A stretch of DNA of 64,000 nucleotides from Streptomyces caelestis. Its GTDB lineage: Bacteria; Actinomycetota; Actinomycetes; Streptomycetales; Streptomycetaceae. The notes below the pieces were generated by a model. It was not told the DNA's origin. It did no database searches and saw nothing but the letters and a program-made list of their open reading frames with translations. The stretch lies in contig NZ_JACHNE010000001.1 in the NCBI RefSeq assembly GCF_014205255.1, forward strand, positions 186,001 through 250,000, read 5' to 3'. The position numbers and the translations under genes were made by a program. Each line of letters opens with the position of its first letter. Position 1 is the stretch's first letter. This document shows positions 8,964 through 16,465 of the stretch, piece after piece.

Positions 8964-10322
8964 TCAGGCCGGACTCCGGTTGCAGGCGGAACTCCGGGCA
9001 GGGCTCCGCAACGGGTTGAGCCGCTTCTCCCCGATCCTCGCGCGCAGTTCGGGATCGGTGACGCCCAGTCCTTCGCGGGGTGCCAGGCAGAGCACTCCGA
9101 CCTTTCCGACGTGGCGGTTCTGCTGCACCAGGCGTACCGCCGCACCGATCTCCTCGAGCGGATAGACGTCGGACAGCAGCGGAACCAGTTTCCCGAGGGT
9201 GAACAGCCGGTTGCACTCCCCCATCTCCTGCAGGTTCGCGGCATGGCTGCCCACAATGCGCTTCAGGTGCATCCACAGGTAGCGGTTGTCGTACTGGTGC
9301 TGATAGCCGGTGCTGGATCCGCAGGTGACGACCGTGCCCCCGCGGCGGACCACGAACACCGAGATCCCGAAGGTCGCCCTGCCGACGAAATCGAAGACCA
9401 CATGGGGATCCTCGCCGGTCTCCCTGCGGATGATCCTGCCCAGTTGCCTGCCCAGGGTGATCGCGTCCTCGGGCGTCGTGTCGCCGCCGATGCCGATCTC
9501 CGCACGGTTGACCACCACGTCGCAGCCGAGGGCCCGCACCAGCCGTGCCTTCTCCTCCGAGCCGACCACGCCGACCGGGATACCGCCCGCGTTCTTGACC
9601 AGTTGGACGGCGTAGGCGCCGAGGCCGCCGGCCGCTCCCCAGATCAGGACGACGTCGCCGAGCTTGATCCGGGCCCCCCGGTCGCTGATCAGCATCCGGT
9701 AGGCGGTCCCGGCTGTCAGCAGGTTGGCGGCCGCCTCCTCCCACGTCAGATGGGCCGGCTTGGGCAGGAGCTGGCTCGCCCGGACCACCGTGTAGTGCGC
9801 CAGCCCGCCGAAGTTGGTCTCGAAGCCCCAGGCACGCTGCCCGCTGCCGAGCACGCCGTCGGCGTGTGTCACCGGTTCCTGGTCGTCGACCTGCATGCAG
9901 GAGACCACAACGTGGTCGCCCACCCGCCACCTGCGTGTGCCGGAGCCCACGCGGACGATGACGCCGGCGGCGTCGGACCCGAGGACGTGGTAGGGCTGGT
10001 CGTGCCGGGCGGCGTGGCCTCCCTCCCTGCCGTAGCGTTCCAGGAAGGTGAAGGTCGGTATCGGCTCGAACATGGCCGACCAGACGCTGTTGTAGTTGAC
10101 GGAACTGGCCATCACGGCCACCAGCACTTCGTCCGGGGCCAGTTCCGGCATGGGCACCATGCCCACGCGAAGCGACTTCCGGACGTCCTTGTCCTCCACC
10201 CCCGTGAAGATGCCCGCGTCTTCCTTGCGAAGGTGGGCGGCAAGGTATTCGTCCGGAACCTTCTCCCGTTGCAGCTCTTTCGGGCCCGCGCCGGCCAGTA
10301 CCGCCTCGGTCAGGGACGACAT
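8964..10322 (-). CDS. ccr: Crotonyl-CoA carboxylase/reductase
   Basis: A 452-residue MDR-superfamily enzyme that uses NADPH and CO2 to turn a 2-enoyl-CoA into an alkylmalonyl-CoA extender unit. Residues matching the CO2 pocket described for Kitasatospora CCR are present: Asn78 (SVNYNSVW), Phe167-Glu168 (GFETNFGG) and His360 (IVGSH). The nucleotide fold shows WGAAGGLGAYAVQL. The start is ATG at 10322, with GGAGG 7 bases upstream; the frame stays open farther but without a ribosome site. The usual length is about 445-450. It is the first gene of the operon and corresponds in role to AntE of antimycin clusters. Side-chain size preference cannot be read with confidence. Confidence 0.96.
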   Translation of the reverse strand: MSSLTEAVLAGAGPKELQREKVPDEYLAAHLRKEDAGIFTGVEDKDVRKSLRVGMVPMPELAPDEVLVAVMASSVNYNSVWSAMFEPIPTFTFLERYGREGGHAARHDQPYHVLGSDAAGVIVRVGSGTRRWRVGDHVVVSCMQVDDQEPVTHADGVLGSGQRAWGFETNFGGLAHYTVVRASQLLPKPAHLTWEEAAANLLTAGTAYRMLISDRGARIKLGDVVLIWGAAGGLGAYAVQLVKNAGGIPVGVVGSEEKARLVRALGCDVVVNRAEIGIGGDTTPEDAITLGRQLGRIIRRETGEDPHVVFDFVGRATFGISVFVVRRGGTVVTCGSSTGYQHQYDNRYLWMHLKRIVGSHAANLQEMGECNRLFTLGKLVPLLSDVYPLEEIGAAVRLVQQNRHVGKVGVLCLAPREGLGVTDPELRARIGEKRLNPLRSPARSSACNRSPA

Positions 10323-10342
10323 GGAAATTCCTCCGATGCGAC

Positions 10343-10411
10343 TCAGAACAAGTGGTCGTACAGGGCTTCGGCCGCTTCCCGGACGGTGAACCGGGGTGGT
10401 TTGTCGAGCAT
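10343..10411 (-). CDS. Possible 22-residue leader peptide or C-terminal gene scrap upstream of ccr
   Basis: An ATG at 10411 with GAAGGTG just upstream opens a 22-codon frame ending EALYDHLF at 10343, 20 bases before the ccr start. The same frame continues upstream for about 70 more codons without ATG and reads like protein (PTKVCVMLDKPPRF). It could therefore be the 3' scrap of a lost gene. No family recognised. Confidence 0.22.
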   Translation of the reverse strand: MLDKPPRFTVREAAEALYDHLF

Positions 10412-10874
10412 CACGCACACCTTCGTCGGTCCGGGAACACAGAGCCCGGACGGGATCGGACCACTGGCGGGTCGCACTTCGGCGGATATCAACTTGAGGC
10501 CGGGCGCGGCCGGTTCGGCACCGGGGAGCCGGGAGAGGCGGGTGTACAGGCCACCGGGCCGCGTGATCGGGAGTGGCGATCGATGCCCCAGCGTCTCCCT
10601 CGTCCGTGACGTCCTTCAGTGGCCGCCACCGCCCGCAGGCCCCCGAGCCGCCGCCGGGCAAACGGCGTCCCGCGCACACGACAGCCCCGGTGTCGGTGTG
10701 CCGAGATGACATGCCGAAGCCCATCATTCCTCCGGAGGGTGGGCGAAGAACGCTTCGCGACCACCCTCCACGGACTGTCTGGAACGGCCCTCGAACTCGG
10801 CTGGACAGCACGCCCGGGCAGCCGTTCGGCCGGGGCTCGAGGCAGATTCCAGTCGGCCTGGCCAGGCTCAAGGC
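10346..10874. other. Divergent intergenic region between ccr and halogenase-like pseudogene
   Basis: About 550 bases separating two divergent transcription units. Apart from the short frame noted at 10343-10411 I see no gene. It should contain the ccr operon promoter and the former promoter of the plus-strand flavoprotein remnant. Confidence 0.4.
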
Positions 10875-12156
10875 ATGAGAAGTCCCGATGTCCGAGCTCA
10901 CCCGGCGTACGACGTCGCAGTGCTCGGCGGCCGTCTCTCAGCCGGCCTGCCGGCGGCAGTGCTGGCCGGGCAGGGCGTCCGGGTTCTGCTGGTGAACCCT
11001 CGGGGTGATCGCTGCGAGCTCGCGGGCGAGACGACGCTGCCGTACACCGCCGAGGTCTTCCGGTTGCCGGCCCGCCGCTTCGAGGTGCCGGAGATCGCCG
11101 CTTCCGGCCTGTTCCCCGAGTTGCCCGCAATGCTGCGCGGCACCAGCGGCGTGAACCGCGGCCTGCGCCACCTCCACCATCGTCCGGGCAGACGGCTGAG
11201 CCCCCGGGAGGGTGTGCGCTTCGAGGTCCCCGGCGAACACGCCGAGTGGCATCCCTTCCTACCGGACGCCGACCGCTACGCCCTCGACCTCGCCGCCGTC
11301 TACGGCGCGGCGGCGTCCGTCGTCCCGCTCGAGGACGCCGGGATCGCCGAGGGCCACGCCTGGGCGCGCACCGAGGACGGGCTGCACCAGGCAGGCTTCG
11401 TCGTGGACGCGGTCGGCCCCGGCTCTCCCTTGGTGGCGCGCAACGGCGGTGACGACCGGGTGGCACGGCTCCGGCACCGTTCCCGCCTGCCGGCCACCGG
11501 AAAGCGGGACGTGGCCCCGTTCGAGGACCTCCTCCCGCGCGGCCGGTCCCGCCGGTCCGGCCCGTGGTCGCGGGGCACGGTCCACCATCTCTTCGACGGC
11601 GGCTGGGTGCAGCTCGTCGGCTTCGGCAACCACGGCGGAGGGCCGCGACCCGCTGACCGGCGTCACCCTCAGCGTCGACCCGGACCGTTTCGACAGCCCC
11701 CCGGACGATCCGGAACAGGTGTTCCACGCCGTCATCGGCGGTTTCCCCGATCCGGCACGGCGGTTCAGGGGGGCCTCTGCAGCCGCGCCCTGGACCGACT
11801 CGCCGCTCTGGCAACGCACGGCCCGGACCTGGGGGCCACGGTGGTTCGTCTCGGAACCGTCGGCGAGCGACGACCTGTTCCTCACCCGCGAGATCACGAT
11901 GAACGCGGAGATCGTCCACGCGCTGGCCGCGGCCCTGATCCGCGCCGTCCGCCGCGGCGACTGGTCCGCCGAGCCGTTCACGCGGGTGGCCCCCCTCCAG
12001 GAGGAGCTGACCCGGCACAACGACCGGCCGCTGTACGCGGCGCACACCGCGTGTCAGGACTTCCGGCTGCGGAACGCCCTCTGCCGGGTGTGGCTGGTGT
12101 GGCAGCAGCTCGCGCAGCTGTCGCTGCGCCGGGCCCGCCTCATCTGCAGGGGCTGA
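10875..12156 (+). pseudogene. FAD-dependent halogenase/monooxygenase-like gene, frameshifted
   Basis: Two plus-strand frames together make one flavoprotein. The first (10875 to about 11640) starts with a dinucleotide-binding fold (YDVAVLGGRLSAG ... VRVLLVNP) and continues to WVQLVGFGNH. The second resumes at about 11640 with GRDPLTGVTLSVDPDRF and runs through PWTDSPLWQRT to stop at 12156. The switch is a one-base shift in GGCAACCACGGCGGAGGG. The arrangement resembles flavin-dependent halogenase-type enzymes of natural product clusters. The dinucleotide-binding Gly pattern is also irregular, so I treat it as inactive. A sequencing error at the G-rich site is possible. Confidence 0.6.
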
Positions 12157-12304
12157 AGGACGGGGCCTTCGTGCTCCCACTGGCCATCCTCAAGAGCCGC
12201 CGGCCCCGGGCCCACCACCCCTCGTGGCGCGAGCGCGGCCGGACGACCGGCGGACCGGCCCGTCGGGGGCACCACCGACCCACTCCGGCGAGGCAGGCAC
12301 GTTC

Positions 12305-12430
12305 ATGACCGTCGCCATCACACGGACACCGGTGCCCGAACAGGCCGACGCGCCGCTCGCCCAGCTGCCGACGTCCGAGGGCCGTGCCAACCCCTGTCCG
12401 CATGGCAGGTGTGAGATCAACCGCTCTTGA
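12305..12430 (+). CDS. Possible 41-residue peptide with C-terminal CPHGRC motif
   Basis: A 41-codon frame starting ATG at 12305 and ending with GRANPCPHGRCEINRS. It has a leader-like N-terminal half and a compact Cys-containing tail, and lies between the flavoprotein remnant and the sigma factor. The ribosome site is weak (GAGGCAGG, far upstream). No family recognised. A ribosomal peptide precursor is conceivable but no modifying enzyme stands beside it. Confidence 0.25.
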   Translation: MTVAITRTPVPEQADAPLAQLPTSEGRANPCPHGRCEINRS

Positions 12431-12488
12431 CCGTCCGTCACCCCGCTCACCTGGAACGCACCACGCACGTCAGAAGGTGAATCGCGCA

Positions 12489-13208
12489 ATGCCCCACCAG
12501 CAGCATCGGCCCGAGGCCCTCGGGGTCGCCTCGCTCAGCGGTGCCGACGAGCACACCTTCGCTCCGGCCACGGGCCGCGTCCGGCCGCTCCGGGCAGCCC
12601 GCCGCACTCATGAGAGCCCCATGTCCAGCACCCGTACGTCAACCACGCCCGAGACCGGCGCCGAGCCTCGCGGCACCGGCGTCATCGCCCTCCGCGACCG
12701 CCACATCCCGGAGGTGAGCGCCCTGCTTCCCCGCGCTCAGGCCGGCGACCGTCAGGCGATGAACGACCTGTTGCAGCACGTCGCCCCGCTGGTCGTACGG
12801 CTGTGCCAGCGGGTCACCCGGCGGCACGGCCTGGATGCCGCCCAGGAGGCCATGCTCGCGATCTACCGCGGCGTCCGCGGTCTGCGCGAGCCCAATGCCT
12901 TCTACGCCTGGGCCCGCGCGATAGCGGTACGGGAAGCCGTCCGCACCCAGCGGCGCCTGGGCGACTTCGCAGCCGAGGATCTGCCTGACCTGGCGCAGGA
13001 CACCAATCCCATGGCAGCCGTCCACATCAACGACGTCTTGGACCGGCTGCCGGACCACCATCGTGAGGTACTCACCCTCCGCGCGGTCTACGGCCTGGAC
13101 GAGCAGGAGATGGCAACGGCGCTCGCCCTGCCGCTCGGGACGGTCCGCTCCCGGTTGCACCGCGCCCGGCGAAGCTTCCACGACGCCTGGCACCAGCAGT
13201 CCGCCTGA
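12489..13208 (+). CDS. antA: ECF RNA polymerase sigma factor, candidate cluster regulator
   Basis: A sigma-70 family protein with region 2 (DAAQEAMLAIYRGVRGL ... FYAWARAIAVREAV) and region 4 (LPDHHREVLTLRAVYGLDEQEMA, then LGTVRSRLHRARRSF). ATG at 12489 has AGAAGG 8 bases upstream and gives 239 residues. A second start at 12621 gives 195 residues and leaves out a poorly conserved leader, so it could be the real one. No anti-sigma gene is adjacent. Antimycin clusters are known to be driven by the orphan ECF factor sigma-AntA, controlled by Clp proteolysis at its C-terminal Ala-Ala. This protein ends QQSA, so such a tail is only partly matched. Likely targets are the divergent carrier-protein and oxygenase promoters. 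Confidence 0.85.
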   Translation: MPHQQHRPEALGVASLSGADEHTFAPATGRVRPLRAARRTHESPMSSTRTSTTPETGAEPRGTGVIALRDRHIPEVSALLPRAQAGDRQAMNDLLQHVAPLVVRLCQRVTRRHGLDAAQEAMLAIYRGVRGLREPNAFYAWARAIAVREAVRTQRRLGDFAAEDLPDLAQDTNPMAAVHINDVLDRLPDHHREVLTLRAVYGLDEQEMATALALPLGTVRSRLHRARRSFHDAWHQQSA

Positions 13209-13234
13209 CGGACCAACGTCGGCTCGGACACCGT

Positions 13235-13249
13235 CTCCCCGTGGGGGAG
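13235..13249. terminator. Short GC hairpin after the sigma gene
   Basis: CTCCCC-GTG-GGGGAG, a perfect 6-bp stem with a 3-base loop, 26 bases after the sigma stop and between converging genes. No T run follows, as usual in this genus. Confidence 0.4.
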
Positions 13250-13456
13250 CACCCCCCGCGCCGCTGCCCGCTCCGGCGCCGCGACCCGGCACCCGGGCAC
13301 GCCGCGCGGACAGCTCATCGCCGGGATCCGCGCACCGACGCAGCCTCCAGGTGGTGACTCGACGCCGGCCGGACCAGGTGAGCGCCTGGCCGGCGCGCAG
13401 CCGGCGCCGCGGAACGTCACGTCCACCGCCGGCAGCGCGAGCCATGTGCGAGGCGG

Positions 13457-14728
13457 TCAGGTGACGGCGGCGCGCTGCCGGAAACACGGGTCCCGGTGCT
13501 CCCCGTGGGTCACGGCCTCCCGCAGGTGCCGTACAGCCGTCAGCATGTCGCGGTGGGAGCCGTACAGGGCGTTGACGCCGAACCGCAGCAGGTCCGGAGC
13601 CCGCATGTCGCCGATGACACCGCGGGCGGCGAGCGCGCGTACCAGCGGATACGCGTCCGGGTGCCGCAGAGCCACCTGACTGCCGCGCCGGTGCGGTTCC
13701 CGTGGGGTGACCACGGTGAAGCCGAGACCGTCCAGCAGGGCGTCGGCGCAGTCCATGAAGAACCCGGTCAGCGACAGGCTCTTGGCCCGTATCTGCTCCA
13801 TGCCGATCCCGTCGAAGGCGGTGAGGGCCGCTTCCAGCGCGAGCAGGGAGAGGATCGGCGGCGTGCCGATCCGGGCCCGCTCCACTCCCGGGGCGGGGGT
13901 GTAGTCACCGCTCAGTCCGAAGGGGTCCGCGTGCCCGTTCCAGCCGGTCAGCGGCTGGTCGAACGCGGCCTGGTGACGCCGGGCGAGGTAGATGAAGGCC
14001 GGGGCACCCGGTCCGCCGGAAAGGAACTTGTAACCGCAGCCCACCGCCAGGTCGGCACCCAGCTCGTCCAGCCGGACGGGCAGCGCGCCTGCAGCGTGGC
14101 ACAGATCCCACAACATCAGTCCCCCGGCCTCCTGTACGGCACGGGTGATCGCGGCCATGTCGTGCAGCTCACCGGTGCGGTAGTCGACCGGGGAGTAGCC
14201 GGCCACCGCCACCTCGCGCCCCTGTTCGGCCAGCCACCGCGGCAGGGCGTCCACCGCGACCCGGCGGACCTCCAGGCCGAGCAGCCGGGCCACCGAGTCG
14301 GCGATGTACTGGTCGGTGGGGAAGTGTCCCGGATCGGTCAGCAGCAGCCGTCGCCCGGGACGCAGCCGGGCTGCCGCGGTCAGGCCGTTGAACAGCTGCA
14401 CGGTGGTGGAATCGCCCGCCACGGTCTGCCCGGGCGCCGCGCCGAGCAGCCGTCCGATCGCGTCCCCCACCCGCAGTGGCGCCTGCCACCACTGATGCTC
14501 GTTCCACGACCCGATCAGGCCGGCACCCCACTGCCGGTGGACGACATCCGCGAGCACTCCCGGCACCGCGGCCGGCAGGGCTCCGAGCGAGTTGCCGTCC
14601 AGATAGACGATTCCGTCCGGCAGGACGAAGCGTTCCCGCTGGGCCGCAAGCGGGTCCGCGGTGTCGAGTGCCAACGCCCGTGCCCGCAGTTCCGCGAGGG
14701 CGGGCGCGGTTTCGGCGGAGACGGTCAC
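13457..14728 (-). CDS. antP: Kynureninase
   Basis: A 423-residue PLP enzyme (fold type I) that cleaves kynurenine to anthranilate and alanine. The N-terminus has YLDGNSLGALP, the PLP Asp/His region reads LMLWDLCHAAGALPV, and the Schiff-base Lys lies in GCGYKFLSGGPGAPAF. All are normal for bacterial KynU. It is the last gene of the long minus-strand operon that begins with the PaaA-like subunit at 20171. Start GTG at 14728 lies 3 bases after the upstream gene's stop. With the dioxygenase at 15531 it gives the cluster its own anthranilate supply from tryptophan, as AntP does in antimycin clusters. Confidence 0.94.
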   Translation of the reverse strand: MTVSAETAPALAELRARALALDTADPLAAQRERFVLPDGIVYLDGNSLGALPAAVPGVLADVVHRQWGAGLIGSWNEHQWWQAPLRVGDAIGRLLGAAPGQTVAGDSTTVQLFNGLTAAARLRPGRRLLLTDPGHFPTDQYIADSVARLLGLEVRRVAVDALPRWLAEQGREVAVAGYSPVDYRTGELHDMAAITRAVQEAGGLMLWDLCHAAGALPVRLDELGADLAVGCGYKFLSGGPGAPAFIYLARRHQAAFDQPLTGWNGHADPFGLSGDYTPAPGVERARIGTPPILSLLALEAALTAFDGIGMEQIRAKSLSLTGFFMDCADALLDGLGFTVVTPREPHRRGSQVALRHPDAYPLVRALAARGVIGDMRAPDLLRFGVNALYGSHRDMLTAVRHLREAVTHGEHRDPCFRQRAAVT

Positions 14729-14731
14729 CGG

Positions 14732-15538
14732 TCACCCCTTCTCGTGGCGTGACAGCCGGGCGAAGACGTCGATCTCCGCGCGGGAGGCAGGCGAGCCGGG
14801 CTCGATGAGGGTGTAGTGGCCGGTCTCCGGCAGGACGACCAGCTCGGCCTCCGGGTGCACCGCCATGTAGTCGCCGAACTGCTCCAACGGCACCTCCTCG
14901 TCGGCGGCGCCGTGCAGGACCACCGTCGGCACGCCGGTCGAGCCCTTCTCCCGCAGCAGGGTGAGCGGATCGGTGACCGGAAGCCGGGACTCGGCGTGGT
15001 CGGCGCCGCCCAGCAGTTCCAGCGCCGCGCTGTTGCTGAGGTCCTCCCGGATCGCCCCGGCGAGATCGGTGACGGGAGCCAGCGCGAGCACCGCGGTCGG
15101 CAGGTCGGTGGTGTACCACGGCGACTCCGCGGGCAGCAGCCCGCGTGCGGCAGCCCACAGGGCGAGGTGGCCGCCGGAGCAGTGGCCGGCCAGCACGTAG
15201 GTGCGGCCGGCCGGAATGGTGTCCACCGCCAGGGCGACGTCGTCGAACGTGCCCGGATAGCCGCCGTCGCCGCCGGATCGCCGGAACTCGGGCAGCACGG
15301 TGGTGAACCCGTTCGCCGCCAGGTACGCGGCGAAGGGCGTCAGATGCATCCGGTTGTACCGCCAGTAGCCACCGTGCAGCAGGATGACCAGCGGGGCGTC
15401 CGGGTCCTCGGCCGGCCACAGGTCGTAGACCTGGCTGGGGTGTTCGCCGTAGGAGCGGTGGACCGGCGCGAGCACGGGCTTCAGGCCCAGCACCCGGCGC
15501 TCTTCCTCGGCGGCGGCTTCGGAGATCTGCCTAGACAC
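14732..15538 (-). CDS. antO: Alpha/beta hydrolase, kynurenine formamidase-like; possible N-formyltransferase (AntO-like)
   Basis: A 268-residue alpha/beta hydrolase with the HGGYW oxyanion motif (residues 55-59) typical of kynurenine formamidases. The nucleophile elbow reads GHCSGG, so the position normally held by Ser (GHSxG) is Cys120, followed by Ser121. An acid (GAADEEVP) and a base (ETGHYTL) are visible. By position, between dioxygenase and kynureninase, it could hydrolyse N-formylkynurenine. In antimycin clusters a lipase-like protein, AntO, has been proposed to N-formylate 3-aminosalicylate, and a Cys nucleophile would favour acyl transfer over hydrolysis. Both roles are possible. The GTG start overlaps the dioxygenase stop by 8 bases. 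Confidence 0.85.
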   Translation of the reverse strand: MSRQISEAAAEEERRVLGLKPVLAPVHRSYGEHPSQVYDLWPAEDPDAPLVILLHGGYWRYNRMHLTPFAAYLAANGFTTVLPEFRRSGGDGGYPGTFDDVALAVDTIPAGRTYVLAGHCSGGHLALWAAARGLLPAESPWYTTDLPTAVLALAPVTDLAGAIREDLSNSAALELLGGADHAESRLPVTDPLTLLREKGSTGVPTVVLHGAADEEVPLEQFGDYMAVHPEAELVVLPETGHYTLIEPGSPASRAEIDVFARLSRHEKG

Positions 15539-16376
15539 GACCGCGCACCGTCCAGAGCTCGGGGAACACGGGACGGGCGGCTCGTTTCTCCAGCCAGGCG
15601 ACGCCCGAGGAGCCGCCGCTGCCCGTCTTGGCGCCCATCGCCCGGCGGGCGGCGAGCAGATGGTCGCCGCGCCAGCGGATGACGAGCTCGGCGATGTCGG
15701 TCAGCGCCTCTCCCAGGCCCAGCAGAGGATCGTTCTGCGGGCCGGCGTAGACCCGCCGCCAGGCCTCCTCGACGTCCGGGTCGGCCTCGTACGGCGTGGT
15801 CATGTCGCGTTCCAGTACCTGCTCCGGAACGGGCAGACCGCGGCGGTGCAGGTAGGCCAGCGTCTCGTCGTACAGCGACGGCTGGTTCAGCAGCTCCTCC
15901 AGCCCGGCGTATGCCCGCGCATCCGCCCGCTGCGGGTTCATCAGCGAACGGGACTTGTCGCCGAGCAGGAACTCCATCTGCCGGTACTTCGCCGACTGGA
16001 AGCCGGACGCCGCGCCGAACGCCTCACGGAATCCGTTGAACTGGACCGGGGTCATCCTCGCGATCGGCCGGAAGGAGTCGTTGAGGGCGTGATGAGCGCT
16101 GATGCTGCGGCGCAGGGCGTCCATGGCGCGCTCGTGGTCGTCCTTGACCAGCGCGTCCCGGGCGGCCTGCCACTCGTGGACGACCAGGGTGAACCACAGC
16201 TCCATCACCTGGGTCGTGACCAGGAACGCCATCTCGTGCGGGTCGTTGGTCAGGGGCTGCTGCAGGGAGGACAGCAACGAGGCGTGGACGTAGTCGTCGT
16301 AGGGGGTCTTTCCGTGGAAGGTCACCAGCGGATCGTCCGTCCCCGGGTCGCGGGGCACTGACGTGGTGTCGGTCAT
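15531..16376 (-). CDS. antN: Tryptophan 2,3-dioxygenase, divergent
   Basis: A 281-residue haem dioxygenase that opens the indole ring of tryptophan to N-formylkynurenine. Family signatures are present: GFQSAKYRQMEFLLG (residues 125-139), the axial haem ligand His239 in RWRGDHLL, and the substrate loop GSGGSSG. It differs from housekeeping enzymes at the distal pocket. Where Xanthomonas TDO has Phe51 and His55 (FIxQHQ), this protein has Phe51 but Thr55 (FLVTTQ). Activity without the distal His is documented for mutants, so it may still work, with altered kinetics. ATG at 16376 follows GAGGAG. Its operon position makes it the cluster's dedicated first enzyme. Confidence 0.92.
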   Translation of the reverse strand: MTDTTSVPRDPGTDDPLVTFHGKTPYDDYVHASLLSSLQQPLTNDPHEMAFLVTTQVMELWFTLVVHEWQAARDALVKDDHERAMDALRRSISAHHALNDSFRPIARMTPVQFNGFREAFGAASGFQSAKYRQMEFLLGDKSRSLMNPQRADARAYAGLEELLNQPSLYDETLAYLHRRGLPVPEQVLERDMTTPYEADPDVEEAWRRVYAGPQNDPLLGLGEALTDIAELVIRWRGDHLLAARRAMGAKTGSGGSSGVAWLEKRAARPVFPELWTVRGRV

Positions 16377-16465
16377 CGCGTCTCCTCGACGGGGTGCGCT
16401 ATCGGCGCGGTGAGATACAGCGGGCAGTGGTCATGTGGCGCCCTTCTCGTGTGCTCGAAGGCTGC

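Noticed and set aside
7896..10709. A 937-codon open frame on the plus strand
   Set aside because: It lies antisense to dehydrogenase, KAS III and CCR, which have full catalytic motifs. Its composition is that of a high-GC shadow frame with no family motif.
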